From Ensifer adhaerens (GTDB lineage Bacteria > Pseudomonadota > Alphaproteobacteria > Rhizobiales > Rhizobiaceae), in the NCBI RefSeq assembly GCF_013283195.1, contig NZ_JABEKT010000001.1:1894509-1958508 (forward strand): a stretch of 64,000 nt of DNA, read 5' to 3'. Under the pieces are notes generated by a model. The model was given only the letters and a program-made list of their open reading frames with translations, was not told the DNA's origin and searched no databases. The position numbers were made by a program, and so were the translations under genes. Positions 17,879 to 27,463 of the stretch are shown piece after piece (the first letter of the stretch is position 1; the number at the start of each line of letters is the position of its first letter).

Positions 17879-18736
17879 ATGGCAAAAAACCAGACCAGTC
17901 TATCGGCGGGCATCGTAGCGGCAATCCGCAAGCGGCGACCCACTGTCGTCAGCCGTGAGGCGGCGGTCAGCCGCGGTGATATCGTCATCGCTTCCTATAA
18001 CATCCACAAATGCGTCGGCACCGACGGCCGCTTTGACCCGGGGCGTACAGCCCAGGTCATCAGCGAGCTCGGCGCCGATATCGTCGCCCTTCAGGAGGCT
18101 GACCAGCGCTTCGGTGAGCGTGCCGGGCTGCTCGACCTCGAGCACCTGCGACGCGAGGCGCATCTGGTATCTGTTCCGATCTCCGGCTTTTCCACAAAAG
18201 GGCATGGCTGGCACGGCAACGTGCTGCTTCTGCGTGAGGGTGCGGTTTCCGATGTTCAGCAATTGAAGCTGCCGGGCGTCGAGCCGCGCGGAGCGCTCGT
18301 GGTCGATCTGGACCTCAAGATGGGTCCCTTGCGCGTGATCGCGGCCCATCTCGGATTGTTGCGGCACTCCCGCGCCCAGCAGGCCGAGGCGATCATCGAG
18401 GCGGCATCCGATGCGGGCGGGCGACCGACCTTGCTGATCGGCGATCTCAACGAGTGGCGCATGGGCAAACGCTCGTCACTGTCCTTCCTCAGCCCGGTGT
18501 TCGACCCGTCGCATGCAACGGTCGCGAGCTTTCCTTCCCGTTTTCCGCTGTTGCCGCTCGATCGCGTTCTCGGTAATCCCCATAGCCTGGTGACGTCGGT
18601 CGCCGTGCATGATTCTCCACTGGCCCGCGTCGCTTCCGATCATTTGCCGGTCAAGGCATCCATCGATCTGAAGGTCGGCAAGCGGGAAGACCATAACAAC
18701 GAACGGATTGAAGTGAGCCGGGCCGGATCGGTCTGA
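17879..18736 (+). CDS. endonuclease/exonuclease/phosphatase family hydrolase
   Basis: A 285-residue EEP-fold protein. N41 in ASYNIHKCVG, E73 in ALQEADQR, the asparagine in LIGDLNEW and the terminal SDHLPV give the metal-dependent phosphodiesterase active site. The family includes DNases, sphingomyelinases and lipid phosphatases. No signal peptide or hydrophobic anchor is visible. The ATG at 17879 follows GGGAGCGGC. The neighbouring phospholipase D gene starts 22 bases after its stop, suggesting one transcript and possibly related phospholipid substrates. Confidence 0.87.
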   Translation: MAKNQTSLSAGIVAAIRKRRPTVVSREAAVSRGDIVIASYNIHKCVGTDGRFDPGRTAQVISELGADIVALQEADQRFGERAGLLDLEHLRREAHLVSVPISGFSTKGHGWHGNVLLLREGAVSDVQQLKLPGVEPRGALVVDLDLKMGPLRVIAAHLGLLRHSRAQQAEAIIEAASDAGGRPTLLIGDLNEWRMGKRSSLSFLSPVFDPSHATVASFPSRFPLLPLDRVLGNPHSLVTSVAVHDSPLARVASDHLPVKASIDLKVGKREDHNNERIEVSRAGSV

Positions 18737-18758
18737 GACACTTTCTGGCGGGCAGGTG

Positions 18759-20318
18759 ATGTTGTCCTTTGTCATTGTTGCCGTTGTCGCCATCGGCGGC
18801 GCGTTCGGCGCAGCGATCCTCTATGTCTACGGCCGCTTCGGTCGGCGTCCGCACGGAGACCCGTCTTCAGCGCTTCCCGTCGCCGAGGCCGAGACCGAAC
18901 TGGACCGAGCCATCTTTCCATTGCTTGGTACCCACGCCGGAACGAACGGCATATCGCTCGTCTCAGACAACATCGAAGCTTTCGTCGTCAGGGCGCATGC
19001 AGCGCGAAGGGCCGGACGAAGCCTCGATTTGCAGTACTACTATTGGAAGGACGACCTGACCGGTCTCCTGCTCACACGGGAAATCCTGGCGGCAGCGGAT
19101 CGCGGCGTCCACGTCCGCTTGCTGCTCGACGATATCAATGCCGGCATCCACGACCGGATGTGCATCGCGCTCGATGCCCATGCGAACATTGAAGTGAGGC
19201 TCTTCAATCCCAGCCGTGCCCGCACCGACCGCATCCGCCGCGGTTTCGAGATGGCCATCCGCGCCTTCAGCGCCACGCGCCGGATGCACAACAAGCTGTG
19301 GGTTGCCGATGCGCGTGTGGCGATCGCCGGCGGCCGCAATATTGGTGACGCCTATTTCGATGCGGCAGAGCTTTCGAACTTTCGTGACCTCGATGTCTGG
19401 ATGATCGGGCCGGTGGTCGAGCAGGCATCGGCAATGTTCGATCGCTATTGGAACAGTACATCCGTGTTGCCGATCGGCAAGTTGCGCACCCCGCGCAAAC
19501 AATACCTGCCGGCCCTTAGGGACGCGCTCGACGCGCATGCGCGAACACCCGCCGCTCGTTTCTATCTGGAGCGCGTGGCCGATGTGATGGGGGGCGAGGC
19601 GTCCATTAGCGGATCGAAGGCGCTGCATTGGATCGACGATGTCCGTCTTAAGGCCGATCCGCCCGAGAAGGCCCTGATGCAGAAGCGGCAGAACTGGCTG
19701 CTGCGCGAACTCTTCCCCCTAATCCAGGCGGCAAAGAGGGATCTGCGCATCATCTCGCCATACTTTATTCCCGGCACCGCCGGGACACGCGAACTGACGG
19801 CTCTGGTGAAGAATGGCGCGCGGGTGGCCGTGCTCACCAACTCGCTGGCCGCCACCGACGTGGCCGCCGTTCACGGCGGCTATGTGAAATATCGTCGAAG
19901 CCTCGTTCGCGCCGGCATCGAGCTCTTCGAACTGAAAGAGCAGGGCGATGCCGTCGAAAGCCATCGCATGTCCCTGTTCGGCCGGCGCAATGCCAGCCTT
20001 CACAGCAAGGCCTTTGTCGTCGATGGTCTCAACGGCTTCGTCGGTTCGATGAACTTCGATCCGCGGTCGGCATCGCTGAATACCGAGATGGGCGTGGTTT
20101 TTACGGATGCCGCGCTTGCGGGTGAACTCGTGAAGATGTTTGAGGAGGAGACGGCGCCTTCCGTCAGTTACCGGCTCGGCCTCGAAGGCACGCGGCTTGT
20201 CTGGCACGACCGGTCCAAGGGGACAGAGCGATTGTTACGGGGCGAGCCGGATGCCAGTCTGCTGCGGCGCTTCATCGCTGGGCTCATTCGCATCCTGCCG
20301 ATCGAATCTCAGCTCTGA
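18759..20318 (+). CDS. phospholipase D / cardiolipin synthase-like protein
   Basis: A 519-residue protein with an N-terminal membrane helix (residues 3-25) and two HKD motifs: H177/K179/D184 in RMHNKLWVADARVAIAGGRN and H415/K417/D422 in LHSKAFVVDGLNGFVGSMNFD. The two motifs form one active site that makes or breaks phosphodiester bonds. The Gly-Ser/Asn residues after each motif are present. Cardiolipin synthase C-like proteins share this layout. The product should act on phospholipid at the inner membrane. It is paired with an EEP-fold hydrolase just upstream. Confidence 0.88.
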   Translation: MLSFVIVAVVAIGGAFGAAILYVYGRFGRRPHGDPSSALPVAEAETELDRAIFPLLGTHAGTNGISLVSDNIEAFVVRAHAARRAGRSLDLQYYYWKDDLTGLLLTREILAAADRGVHVRLLLDDINAGIHDRMCIALDAHANIEVRLFNPSRARTDRIRRGFEMAIRAFSATRRMHNKLWVADARVAIAGGRNIGDAYFDAAELSNFRDLDVWMIGPVVEQASAMFDRYWNSTSVLPIGKLRTPRKQYLPALRDALDAHARTPAARFYLERVADVMGGEASISGSKALHWIDDVRLKADPPEKALMQKRQNWLLRELFPLIQAAKRDLRIISPYFIPGTAGTRELTALVKNGARVAVLTNSLAATDVAAVHGGYVKYRRSLVRAGIELFELKEQGDAVESHRMSLFGRRNASLHSKAFVVDGLNGFVGSMNFDPRSASLNTEMGVVFTDAALAGELVKMFEEETAPSVSYRLGLEGTRLVWHDRSKGTERLLRGEPDASLLRRFIAGLIRILPIESQL

Positions 20319-20507
20319 CGTCGCTGCCAGCGTGCACGGGTTTACCGTTCGTTTACCGAGCGGCGGCCAATGCTGTGCGCAAAGCGCAAAAGCCAAGGCG
20401 CCGGCGAAGGCGTTGGCGAAAAAATGTTCTATCAGCAATCACGTGTGGAGGAGTTCTGTTCTTAGGCTGGAAGGGCGCCGCCGATTAAGGTTATCGGACG
20501 TTCGCGA

Positions 20508-20537
20508 CTTGAAGTGAAGGGTGTTGACACTCTATGT
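20508..20537 (+). promoter_or_regulatory. possible heat-shock (RpoH) promoter for clpP
   Basis: CTTGAA (20508-20513) followed after 16 bases by CTCTATGT (20530-20537) resembles the sigma-32 pattern CTTGAA...CCCCATnT. It is 71 bases before clpP, whose homologues are often heat-induced. The remaining spacer from the phospholipase gene holds nothing else I recognise. Confidence 0.4.
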
Positions 20538-20608
20538 AGGAGCAGAAGGCCAATCCTGTGATTCCCGGCTCGCAAAGGTTTTGCGGGCCCGATTGATGAA
20601 GGTTCGAT

Positions 20609-21241
20609 ATGAGAAATCCAGTTGATACCGCCATGGCGCTGGTGCCGATGGTTGTGGAGCAGACCAACCGCGGCGAACGTTCCTACGATATCTTTTCGCG
20701 CCTTCTGAAAGAGCGCATCATCTTCCTGACCGGTCCGGTCGAAGATCAGATGGCGACGCTCGTCTGCGCCCAGCTTCTTTTCCTTGAAGCGGAAAACCCG
20801 AAAAAGGAAATCGCGCTTTACATCAATTCTCCGGGCGGCGTCGTGACCGCCGGCATGGCGATCTACGACACCATGCAGTTCATCAAGCCGGCCGTTTCGA
20901 CGCTCTGCATCGGCCAGGCCGCCTCGATGGGCTCGCTTCTGCTGGCTGCCGGCCACAAGGACATGCGTTTCGCAACCCCGAATTCGCGCATCATGGTTCA
21001 TCAGCCGTCCGGCGGTTTCCAGGGACAGGCCTCCGACATCGAGCGCCACGCCAAGGACATCCTCAAGATGAAGCGTCGCCTCAACGAGGTTTACGTCAAG
21101 CATTGCGGCCGGACCTACGAAGAGGTTGAACAGACGCTCGATCGCGACCATTTCATGAGTTCCGACGAGGCGCTGGACTGGGGTCTGATCGACAAGGTCA
21201 TCACGTCGCGCGAAGCGATCGAGGCTGCAGAGCAGGCGTGA
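20609..21241 (+). CDS. clpP: ATP-dependent Clp protease proteolytic subunit
   Basis: A 210-residue ClpP serine protease. The catalytic triad is visible: S106 in [11 protein letters not shown]131 in MVHQPSGG and D180 in LDRDHFMSS. It assembles as a tetradecameric chamber and degrades proteins unfolded by ClpX or ClpA in the cytoplasm. The ATG at 20609 follows GAAGG. It is followed by clpX on the same strand after 293 bases, the common arrangement. Rhizobia carry several clpP genes; the clpX neighbour marks this as the main one. Confidence 0.97.
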   Translation: MRNPVDTAMALVPMVVEQTNRGERSYDIFSRLLKERIIFLTGPVEDQMATLVCAQLLFLEAENPKKEIALYINSPGGVVTAGMAIYDTMQFIKPAVSTLCIGQAASMGSLLLAAGHKDMRFATPNSRIMVHQPSGGFQGQASDIERHAKDILKMKRRLNEVYVKHCGRTYEEVEQTLDRDHFMSSDEALDWGLIDKVITSREAIEAAEQA

Positions 21242-21534
21242 TGGCGCGCTTTTGTGTCACGATAGATGCAATTGTGACACAATTGTAATAGTGAAAGGGC
21301 TTTATCGAGGGGGTAAAGCCGCTAAGATGAACCCTTAATGCTATGTTGAGCTGTGAAGGCATAGGGTTCAGAGTTAGGTGGGAGAGTCGTTGCGGCCGAA
21401 TCTTGGGCAAAATGCCCTGATACGGTGGGTACTCCCGGAAGCCCTCTTAATGCAGCGCAGATCTTTGCGCGGGGCGAATTGAGTGGTCCGTGGTATCTTT
21501 TCGAGGATATCCGGCGTGCTGGAAGGAAATGGAA

Positions 21535-22812
21535 ATGAGCAAGGTCAGCGGTAGCAACGGCGGTGACTCGAAGAATACGCTTTATTGTTCGTTTTGCGGC
21601 AAGAGCCAGCACGAAGTCCGCAAGCTGATTGCCGGACCGACGGTTTTCATCTGCGATGAATGCGTCGAGCTCTGCATGGACATCATTCGCGAAGAGAACA
21701 AGACCTCGATGGTCAAGTCCCGCGATGGTGTTCCTACCCCCCAGGAAATCATCAAGGTCCTCGACGAGTACGTTATCGGCCAGCAGCAGGCGAAGCGCAT
21801 CCTGTCGGTCGCCGTGCACAATCACTACAAGCGCCTGGCCCACGCGGCCAAGGGCAGCGATGTGGAGTTGGCGAAGTCGAACATCATGCTCGTCGGCCCG
21901 ACCGGTTGCGGCAAGACCTATCTCGCGCAGACGCTTGCGCGCATCATTGACGTGCCCTTCACAATGGCTGACGCAACGACGTTGACGGAAGCCGGCTATG
22001 TCGGTGAAGACGTCGAAAACATCATCCTGAAGCTGCTTCAGGCTGCCGACTACAACGTCGAGCGCGCCCAGCGCGGCATCGTCTACATCGACGAAGTCGA
22101 CAAGATCTCGCGCAAGTCCGACAACCCGTCGATCACCCGTGACGTTTCGGGCGAGGGCGTGCAGCAGGCGCTGCTGAAGATCATGGAGGGCACCGTCGCC
22201 TCCGTGCCGCCGCAGGGTGGCCGCAAGCATCCGCAGCAGGAATTCCTGCAGGTGGATACGACCAACATCCTGTTCATCTGCGGCGGTGCATTCGCCGGCC
22301 TCGACAAGATCATTTCCGCCCGCGGCGAGAAGACATCGATCGGTTTCGGCGCAACGGTCCGTTCACCCGAAGATCGCCGCGTCGGCGAGGTTCTGCGCGA
22401 ACTGGAGCCGGAAGACCTGGTCAAGTTCGGCCTCATCCCGGAATTCATCGGCCGTCTGCCGGTTCTGGCGACGCTCGAAGACCTGGACGAAGACGCGCTG
22501 ATCCAGATCCTGTCCGAGCCGAAGAACGCTCTTATCAAGCAGTACCAGCGGCTGTTCGAGATGGAAGACGTCGAGCTGACCTTCCACGAGGACGCGCTGC
22601 GCGAGATCGCCCGTCGCGCCATCGTGCGCAAGACCGGCGCACGTGGCCTGCGCTCGATCATGGAAAAGATCCTGCTCGACACGATGTTCGAGCTGCCGAC
22701 GCTCGAAGGCGTCCGCGAAGTCGTGATTTCCGACGAGGTGGTGAAGGGTGCAGCACGGCCGCTCTACATCTATTCCGAGCGCTCGGAAGAGAAGACCAAC
22801 GTCTCGGCCTAA
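21535..22812 (+). CDS. clpX: ATP-dependent Clp protease ATPase subunit ClpX
   Basis: A 425-residue AAA+ unfoldase. The N-terminal zinc finger has C18, C21, C40 and C43; Walker A is GPTGCGKT (121-128), the pore loop GYVGED is at 154-159, and Walker B is VYIDEVDK (183-190). It recognises tagged substrates, unfolds them with ATP and feeds them into ClpP. The ATG at 21535 follows GGAAGGAAATGGAA; longer readings are rejected because the zinc finger then sits at its normal distance. A strong terminator follows. Confidence 0.98.
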   Translation: MSKVSGSNGGDSKNTLYCSFCGKSQHEVRKLIAGPTVFICDECVELCMDIIREENKTSMVKSRDGVPTPQEIIKVLDEYVIGQQQAKRILSVAVHNHYKRLAHAAKGSDVELAKSNIMLVGPTGCGKTYLAQTLARIIDVPFTMADATTLTEAGYVGEDVENIILKLLQAADYNVERAQRGIVYIDEVDKISRKSDNPSITRDVSGEGVQQALLKIMEGTVASVPPQGGRKHPQQEFLQVDTTNILFICGGAFAGLDKIISARGEKTSIGFGATVRSPEDRRVGEVLRELEPEDLVKFGLIPEFIGRLPVLATLEDLDEDALIQILSEPKNALIKQYQRLFEMEDVELTFHEDALREIARRAIVRKTGARGLRSIMEKILLDTMFELPTLEGVREVVISDEVVKGAARPLYIYSERSEEKTNVSA

Positions 22813-22834
22813 GCGCGAGGCACAGATCAGATTT

Positions 22835-22863
22835 GAAAAAGCCCGCCTCGTGCGGGCTTTTTC
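22835..22863 (+). terminator. terminator after clpX
   Basis: GCCCGC (22841-22846) and GCGGGC (22852-22857) flank a 5-base loop; preceding As and the following T run extend the stem and give a classical rho-independent signal 23 bases after the clpX stop. Confidence 0.88.
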
Positions 22864-23080
22864 ATGACCCCACACTTAGTTGTTGAGATGGCTTCTGCGG
22901 CGCGAGATTTAACAATTCGGTTGTTGCTAAAGTGTCTTAACAACGCAATGATGTGACGATTCAGTAACGGGCCTCGGCCGTTGCGCACCCTTGAAGCCTC
23001 GTTTTCCGTCGCAAGGTACGCAACAGCAATAAAGCGTAGTCAGAAGGACCCGGCCAATGATGGTGGATGTCGCGTCGAGC

Positions 23081-23109
23081 CTTGAAAAGGACTCTCTAGC
23101 ACTCCACTT
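23081..23109 (+). promoter_or_regulatory. probable heat-shock (RpoH) promoter for lon
   Basis: CTTGAA (23081-23086) and CCACTT (23104-23109) are separated by 17 bases, close to alphaproteobacterial sigma-32 sites. Transcription would begin near 23117, about 73 bases before lon. The leader holds a 7-bp hairpin (CCGGGAG 23130-23136 with CTCCCGG 23148-23154). The earlier part of this spacer, 22864-23080, is A/T-richer and shows no gene. Confidence 0.55.
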
Positions 23110-23189
23110 TCATGTGGAAAACATGACAACCGGGAGTGCCGCTGTGGCTCCCGGGAACGGGCCCGAAATCGGGACGGAAAGGAAATGAC

Positions 23190-25610
23190 ATGACGAGCAA
23201 AACGTCTCCGGCGACAGAAAGCGCGACCTATCCGGTCTTGCCGCTTCGCGACATTGTAGTCTTCCCGCACATGATCGTGCCGCTTTTCGTCGGCCGTGAG
23301 AAGTCCATCCGTGCGCTGGAAGAAGTCATGGGGACCGACAAGCAGATCATGCTTGCCACCCAGATCAACGCGACGGACGACGATCCGGAACCCTCCGCGA
23401 TCTACCAGGTAGGCACGATTGCCAATGTTCTGCAGCTGCTGAAGCTGCCCGACGGCACCGTCAAGGTGCTGGTCGAAGGGCGCACGCGCGCCAAGATCGA
23501 CAACTACACGCCGCGTGAAGAATTCTATGAAGCGACAGCACAGGCGCTCGACGAGCCGGAGGAAGACCCGGTTGAGATCGAGGCGCTCAGCCGCTCGGTC
23601 GTCTCCGAATTCGAAAGCTACGTGAAGCTCAACAAGAAGATCTCTCCTGAGGTCGTCGGCGTCGCGAGCCAGATCGAAGATTATTCGAAGCTTGCCGACA
23701 CGGTCGCTTCGCATCTGTCGATCAAGATCGTCGAAAAACAGGAAATGCTGGAAACCACCAGCGTGAAGATGCGCCTCGAAAAGGCGCTGGGCTTCATGGA
23801 AGGTGAGATCTCCGTCCTGCAGGTGGAAAAGCGTATCCGCTCGCGCGTCAAGCGCCAGATGGAGAAGACCCAGCGCGAGTACTACCTCAACGAACAGATG
23901 AAGGCGATCCAGAAGGAACTCGGCGACGGCGAAGACGGCCGCGACGAGATGGCCGAAATCGAAGAGCGCATCGCCAAGACCAAGCTCTCGAAAGAAGCGC
24001 GCGAAAAGGCTGATGCGGAGCTGAAGAAGCTGCGCCAGATGAGCCCGATGTCGGCGGAAGCAACCGTCGTGCGCAACTATCTGGATTGGCTGCTGGGCAT
24101 GCCGTGGGGCAAGAAGTCCAAGATCAAGACCGACTTGAACCATGCCGAGGAAGTGCTCAACGTCGATCACTTCGGCCTCGACAAGGTCAAGGAACGCATC
24201 GTCGAGTATCTGGCCGTTCAGGCGCGTTCGACGAAGATCAAGGGCCCGATCCTGTGCCTCGTCGGCCCTCCGGGCGTCGGCAAGACCTCGCTTGCCAAGT
24301 CGATCGCCAAGGCGACCGGCCGTGAGTACGTGCGCATGGCGCTGGGTGGCGTTCGTGACGAAGCGGAAATCCGCGGTCACCGCCGCACCTACATCGGTTC
24401 GATGCCCGGCAAGGTCGTCCAGTCGATGAAGAAGGCAAAGAAGTCCAACCCGCTCTTCCTGTTCGACGAGATCGACAAGATGGGCCAGGACTTCCGCGGC
24501 GACCCGTCGTCGGCCCTCTTGGAGGTGCTGGATCCGGAACAGAACTCGACCTTCATGGATCACTACCTGGAAGTCGAATACGATCTGTCCAACGTGATGT
24601 TCATCACCACGGCGAACACGCTGAACATTCCGGCGCCGCTCATGGACCGCATGGAAGTGATCCGCATTGCCGGCTACACCGAAGAGGAAAAGCTGGAGAT
24701 CGCCAAGCGGCACCTGCTGCCGAAGGCGATCCGCGATCATGCACTACAGCCGAAGGAGTTTTCGGTCACCGACGGTGCGCTGATGGCGATCATCCAGACC
24801 TACACGCGTGAAGCGGGCGTTCGTAACTTCGAGCGCGAACTGATGAAGCTCGCCCGCAAGGCTGTGACCGAGATCATCAAGGGCAAGGCCAAGTCCGTAG
24901 CCGTCACCGCTGAAAACATCCCGGATTACCTGGGCGTGCCGCGGTACCGTCACGGTGAAGCCGAGCGCGACGATCAGGTCGGCGTGGTCACAGGACTTGC
25001 CTGGACTGAGGTCGGCGGCGAACTGCTGACGATCGAAGGCGTCATGATGCCCGGCAAGGGCCGCATGACCGTTACAGGCAACCTGCGCGACGTGATGAAG
25101 GAATCGATTTCTGCGGCGGCGTCTTACGTCCGTTCGCGCGCGATCGACTTCGGCATCGAGCCGCCGCTGTTCGACAAGCGCGACATCCACGTGCACTTGC
25201 CGGAAGGCGCGACGCCGAAGGATGGCCCGTCGGCCGGTGTTGCCATGGCAACGGCGATCGTCTCCGTGATGACCGGTATTCCGATCTCCAAGGATGTGGC
25301 GATGACGGGTGAAATCACCCTTCGCGGCCGCGTGCTGCCGATCGGCGGTCTGAAGGAAAAGCTGCTGGCTGCCGTCCGCGGCGGCATCAAGAAGGTGCTG
25401 ATCCCTGAGGAGAATGCCAAGGATCTGGCCGAGATTCCGGATAACGTGAAGAACGTGCTGGAGATCATCCCGGTCTCGCGGATGGGCGAAGTGCTCGAAC
25501 ACGCTCTCATCCGCGTCCCGGAGCCGATCGAATGGGACCCGGCAAATGAGCCGGCAACCGTCGCTGCGGTTGATTCGCAGGACGAAGCGGGCGCTTCCAT
25601 CGCCCACTGA
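23190..25610 (+). CDS. lon: ATP-dependent protease Lon
   Basis: An 806-residue LonA with an N-terminal substrate-binding domain (1-200), a coiled-coil region (about 205-290), an AAA+ module with Walker [10 protein letters not shown] (359-367), and a C-terminal protease domain with catalytic S681 in DGPSAG and K722 in GGLKEK. It degrades damaged and short-lived regulatory proteins in the cytoplasm. The ATG at 23190 follows AAAGGAAATGAC and gives the normal length. Placement after clpPX and a candidate RpoH promoter fit a stress-response role. Confidence 0.98.
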   Translation: MTSKTSPATESATYPVLPLRDIVVFPHMIVPLFVGREKSIRALEEVMGTDKQIMLATQINATDDDPEPSAIYQVGTIANVLQLLKLPDGTVKVLVEGRTRAKIDNYTPREEFYEATAQALDEPEEDPVEIEALSRSVVSEFESYVKLNKKISPEVVGVASQIEDYSKLADTVASHLSIKIVEKQEMLETTSVKMRLEKALGFMEGEISVLQVEKRIRSRVKRQMEKTQREYYLNEQMKAIQKELGDGEDGRDEMAEIEERIAKTKLSKEAREKADAELKKLRQMSPMSAEATVVRNYLDWLLGMPWGKKSKIKTDLNHAEEVLNVDHFGLDKVKERIVEYLAVQARSTKIKGPILCLVGPPGVGKTSLAKSIAKATGREYVRMALGGVRDEAEIRGHRRTYIGSMPGKVVQSMKKAKKSNPLFLFDEIDKMGQDFRGDPSSALLEVLDPEQNSTFMDHYLEVEYDLSNVMFITTANTLNIPAPLMDRMEVIRIAGYTEEEKLEIAKRHLLPKAIRDHALQPKEFSVTDGALMAIIQTYTREAGVRNFERELMKLARKAVTEIIKGKAKSVAVTAENIPDYLGVPRYRHGEAERDDQVGVVTGLAWTEVGGELLTIEGVMMPGKGRMTVTGNLRDVMKESISAAASYVRSRAIDFGIEPPLFDKRDIHVHLPEGATPKDGPSAGVAMATAIVSVMTGIPISKDVAMTGEITLRGRVLPIGGLKEKLLAAVRGGIKKVLIPEENAKDLAEIPDNVKNVLEIIPVSRMGEVLEHALIRVPEPIEWDPANEPATVAAVDSQDEAGASIAH

Positions 25611-25670
25611 TCGACGGGGCTGGCGGGTGCAATTTTGCTCCTCTCAGGCTCATTTGGCAGAAAAACAAGG

Positions 25671-25697
25671 AAGACCGGCCCCTGGCCGGTCTTTTTT
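25671..25697 (+). terminator. terminator after lon
   Basis: AAGACCGGCC (25671-25680) pairs perfectly with GGCCGGTCTT (25684-25693) around CCT and is followed by a T run, 60 bases after the lon stop. Confidence 0.9.
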
Positions 25698-25831
25698 GTT
25701 GTAAAAGCATGCCGCAAGCCTTGCATTCCAAGGGATTAGGCGCAATTGGGAATGGCAAGACGCGGGCGATGCGCAAGCCGCCGCGGCTTAAAAACACAGT
25801 CGTTTCGAACCATTTTGAAAGGGGTGGAAAC

Positions 25832-26107
25832 ATGAACAAAAATGAGCTCGTGTCTGCCGTTGCTGAGAAGGCCGGACTTTCCAAGACCGACGCATCTTCC
25901 GCAGTTGATGCAGTTTTCGAGACCATCCAGGCTGAACTGAAGAACGGTGGCGACATTCGCCTCGTCGGTTTCGGCAACTTCTCCGTTTCGCGTCGCGAAG
26001 CCTCCAAGGGCCGCAACCCGTCCACGGGCGCTGAAGTTGACATCCCGGCACGTAACGTTCCGAAGTTCACGGCCGGCAAGGGCCTGAAGGATGCCGTTAA
26101 CGGCTGA
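25832..26107 (+). CDS. hupB: DNA-binding protein HU
   Basis: A 91-residue histone-like protein. The dimerisation helices (MNKNELVSAVAEKAGLSKTDA...) precede the DNA-binding arm GFGNFSVSRREASKGRNPSTGAEVDIPARNVPKF, and GKGLKDAVNG closes the fold. It bends and compacts DNA as a dimer. The ATG at 25832 follows GGGGTGGAAAC. Its place after lon is the same as in many proteobacteria. Confidence 0.97.
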   Translation: MNKNELVSAVAEKAGLSKTDASSAVDAVFETIQAELKNGGDIRLVGFGNFSVSRREASKGRNPSTGAEVDIPARNVPKFTAGKGLKDAVNG

Positions 26108-26152
26108 TAAGTTTGCTTGACGGCCGGATACGAGGCCGGCAGTCCAAGTCTT

Positions 26153-26180
26153 GAAGGGTTCGGCTCACGCCGGACCCTTC
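26153..26180 (+). terminator. terminator-like hairpin after hupB
   Basis: GAAGGGTTCGGC (26153-26164) pairs with GCCGGACCCTTC (26169-26180) with one G-U pair and a TCAC loop. The downstream T run is weak (TGCATTTCC), so termination may be partial. Confidence 0.6.
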
Positions 26181-26234
26181 TGCATTTCCAGTTGGCCTTG
26201 CAGCAGCGCAGGCTTTGGTCTACGGCTCAGCCTG

Positions 26235-26375
26235 TTCTCAGGGCGGGGTGAAAGTCCCCACCGGCGGTAAGGGCTTCGGCTCAAGCCCGCGAGCACTTCC
26301 AGTCTTTGTGGGCTGGAAGGATAGCAGATCCGGTGCAATTCCGGAGCCGACGGTCACAGTCCGGATGAAAGAGAA
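26235..26375 (+). promoter_or_regulatory. FMN riboswitch (RFN element)
   Basis: The conserved RFN blocks are present in order: TCTCAGGGCGGGGTGAAAG, then CCCCACCGGCGGTAA, AGCCCGCGAGC, CAGATCCGGTGCAATTCCGG, GCCGACGG and AGTCCGGATGAAAGAGAA. P1 is closed by TTCTC (26235-26239) and GAGAA (26371-26375). The element binds flavin mononucleotide and should switch off the downstream transporter gene when FMN is abundant. A hairpin at 26387-26413 is the likely expression platform. Confidence 0.96.
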
Positions 26376-26386
26376 TGATCGTGGAT

Positions 26387-26413
26387 GCGAAGGGCAGGGC
26401 TGCCCGTCTTCGC
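26387..26413 (+). terminator. riboswitch expression-platform hairpin
   Basis: GCGAAG (26387-26392) pairs with CTTCGC (26408-26413), with an inner GGGCAG/CTGCCC stem. A GGTTTTTG stretch follows 20 bases later. It stands between the FMN aptamer and the transporter start, so it may be an attenuator, although the U run is not directly adjacent. Confidence 0.55.
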
Positions 26414-26458
26414 ACCCTGCGCTCATGCGTCCTGGTTTTTGTTGGTCCCTGTTTGCGG

Positions 26459-27367
26459 ATGAAGGACATGAGCGAGACTACTCAAGCATTTTTCACCTCC
26501 CGTGCCATGGCCGGGGCCGCCTGGATGATACTGGCCGGCGTTGCCTTTGCTCTGCTGAATGTCGTCACGCAATGGATGACGATGCAACTCGGCTTTTCCG
26601 CCACCTCGACCGCCTTCTGGCAATATGCGTTCGCGCTCGTCTTCTCCCTGCCTTTCCTGTTGCGGGTCGGTCTATCGGCGATGCGCACCGTTTATCCCTG
26701 GCGTCACATCGTCCGCGTAGGCCTCGCAGCCCTGGGGGTCGGGGCCTGGGTTTCGGGCCTGGCCTCCGTCCCGATCTGGCAGGCGATCGCGCTGGTGATG
26801 ACGTCACCTTTCTTCATCATTCTCGGTGCACGGCTCTTCCTTGGCGAACGCGTCGGCGCGTCCCGTTGGGGCGCTGCGGCAGTTGGTTTTGCCGGCGCTG
26901 CGATCATTCTGCAGCCCTGGTCGGAGAGTTTCACCTGGGCAGCCTTGCTGCCGGTTCTCTCGGCGCTGCTCTGGGGTGCGTCGTCGCTGATCACCAAGAG
27001 CCTGACCGGCATCGAGCGCCCGGAGACGATAACCGTCTGGCTGCTCGTGCTTCTGACGCCGATCAACGGCGTGCTGGCGCTGTCGGCAGGCTTCGTCGTG
27101 CCGAGCGGCACCATGCTCGCGCTGCTGGTGCTGGCGGGGCTCCTGACCGTCGTGGCACAGTATCTGTTGACGCTGGCGTATACGGTTGCCGATGCCGCCT
27201 ATGTGCAGCCCTTCGATGATCTCAAGTTGCCACTCAACGTTCTCGCCGGCTGGCTCGTCTTCGGTTATGCGCCGAGCGGCTATCTCTGGCTGGGAGCCGC
27301 ATTGATCCTCGGCGCCTCGCTCTTCATCATGCGCCACGAGATGAAACGCGAGCGTGCAAGCGCGTAA
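26459..27367 (+). CDS. ribN: riboflavin transporter of the RibN type (DMT superfamily)
   Basis: A 302-residue EamA/DMT protein with about ten membrane helices in two repeats (AWMILAGVAFALLNVVTQW; FTWAALLPVLSALLWGASSLI). The FMN riboswitch directly upstream marks it as a flavin-related gene, and the RibN family of rhizobia is an experimentally known group of riboflavin importers of this size and superfamily. No riboflavin biosynthesis gene is next to it. An ATG at 26468 (MSETTQ) is an alternative start. It sits in the inner membrane. Confidence 0.85.
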   Translation: MKDMSETTQAFFTSRAMAGAAWMILAGVAFALLNVVTQWMTMQLGFSATSTAFWQYAFALVFSLPFLLRVGLSAMRTVYPWRHIVRVGLAALGVGAWVSGLASVPIWQAIALVMTSPFFIILGARLFLGERVGASRWGAAAVGFAGAAIILQPWSESFTWAALLPVLSALLWGASSLITKSLTGIERPETITVWLLVLLTPINGVLALSAGFVVPSGTMLALLVLAGLLTVVAQYLLTLAYTVADAAYVQPFDDLKLPLNVLAGWLVFGYAPSGYLWLGAALILGASLFIMRHEMKRERASA

Positions 27368-27463
27368 AGCGACGCTGCACAACAAAGCTGCGGGATTGTC
27401 ATGCGCCTGTCATCGCCATCCCGCAGAACCCCCTTGTTTTGGATATTCGACATGGGGGATTTC

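Noticed and set aside
23040-24740. 566-codon open frame antisense to lon
   Set aside because: It mirrors the strong G/C third-position bias of lon on the other strand, has no recognisable domain, and lies entirely over a clearly conserved gene.
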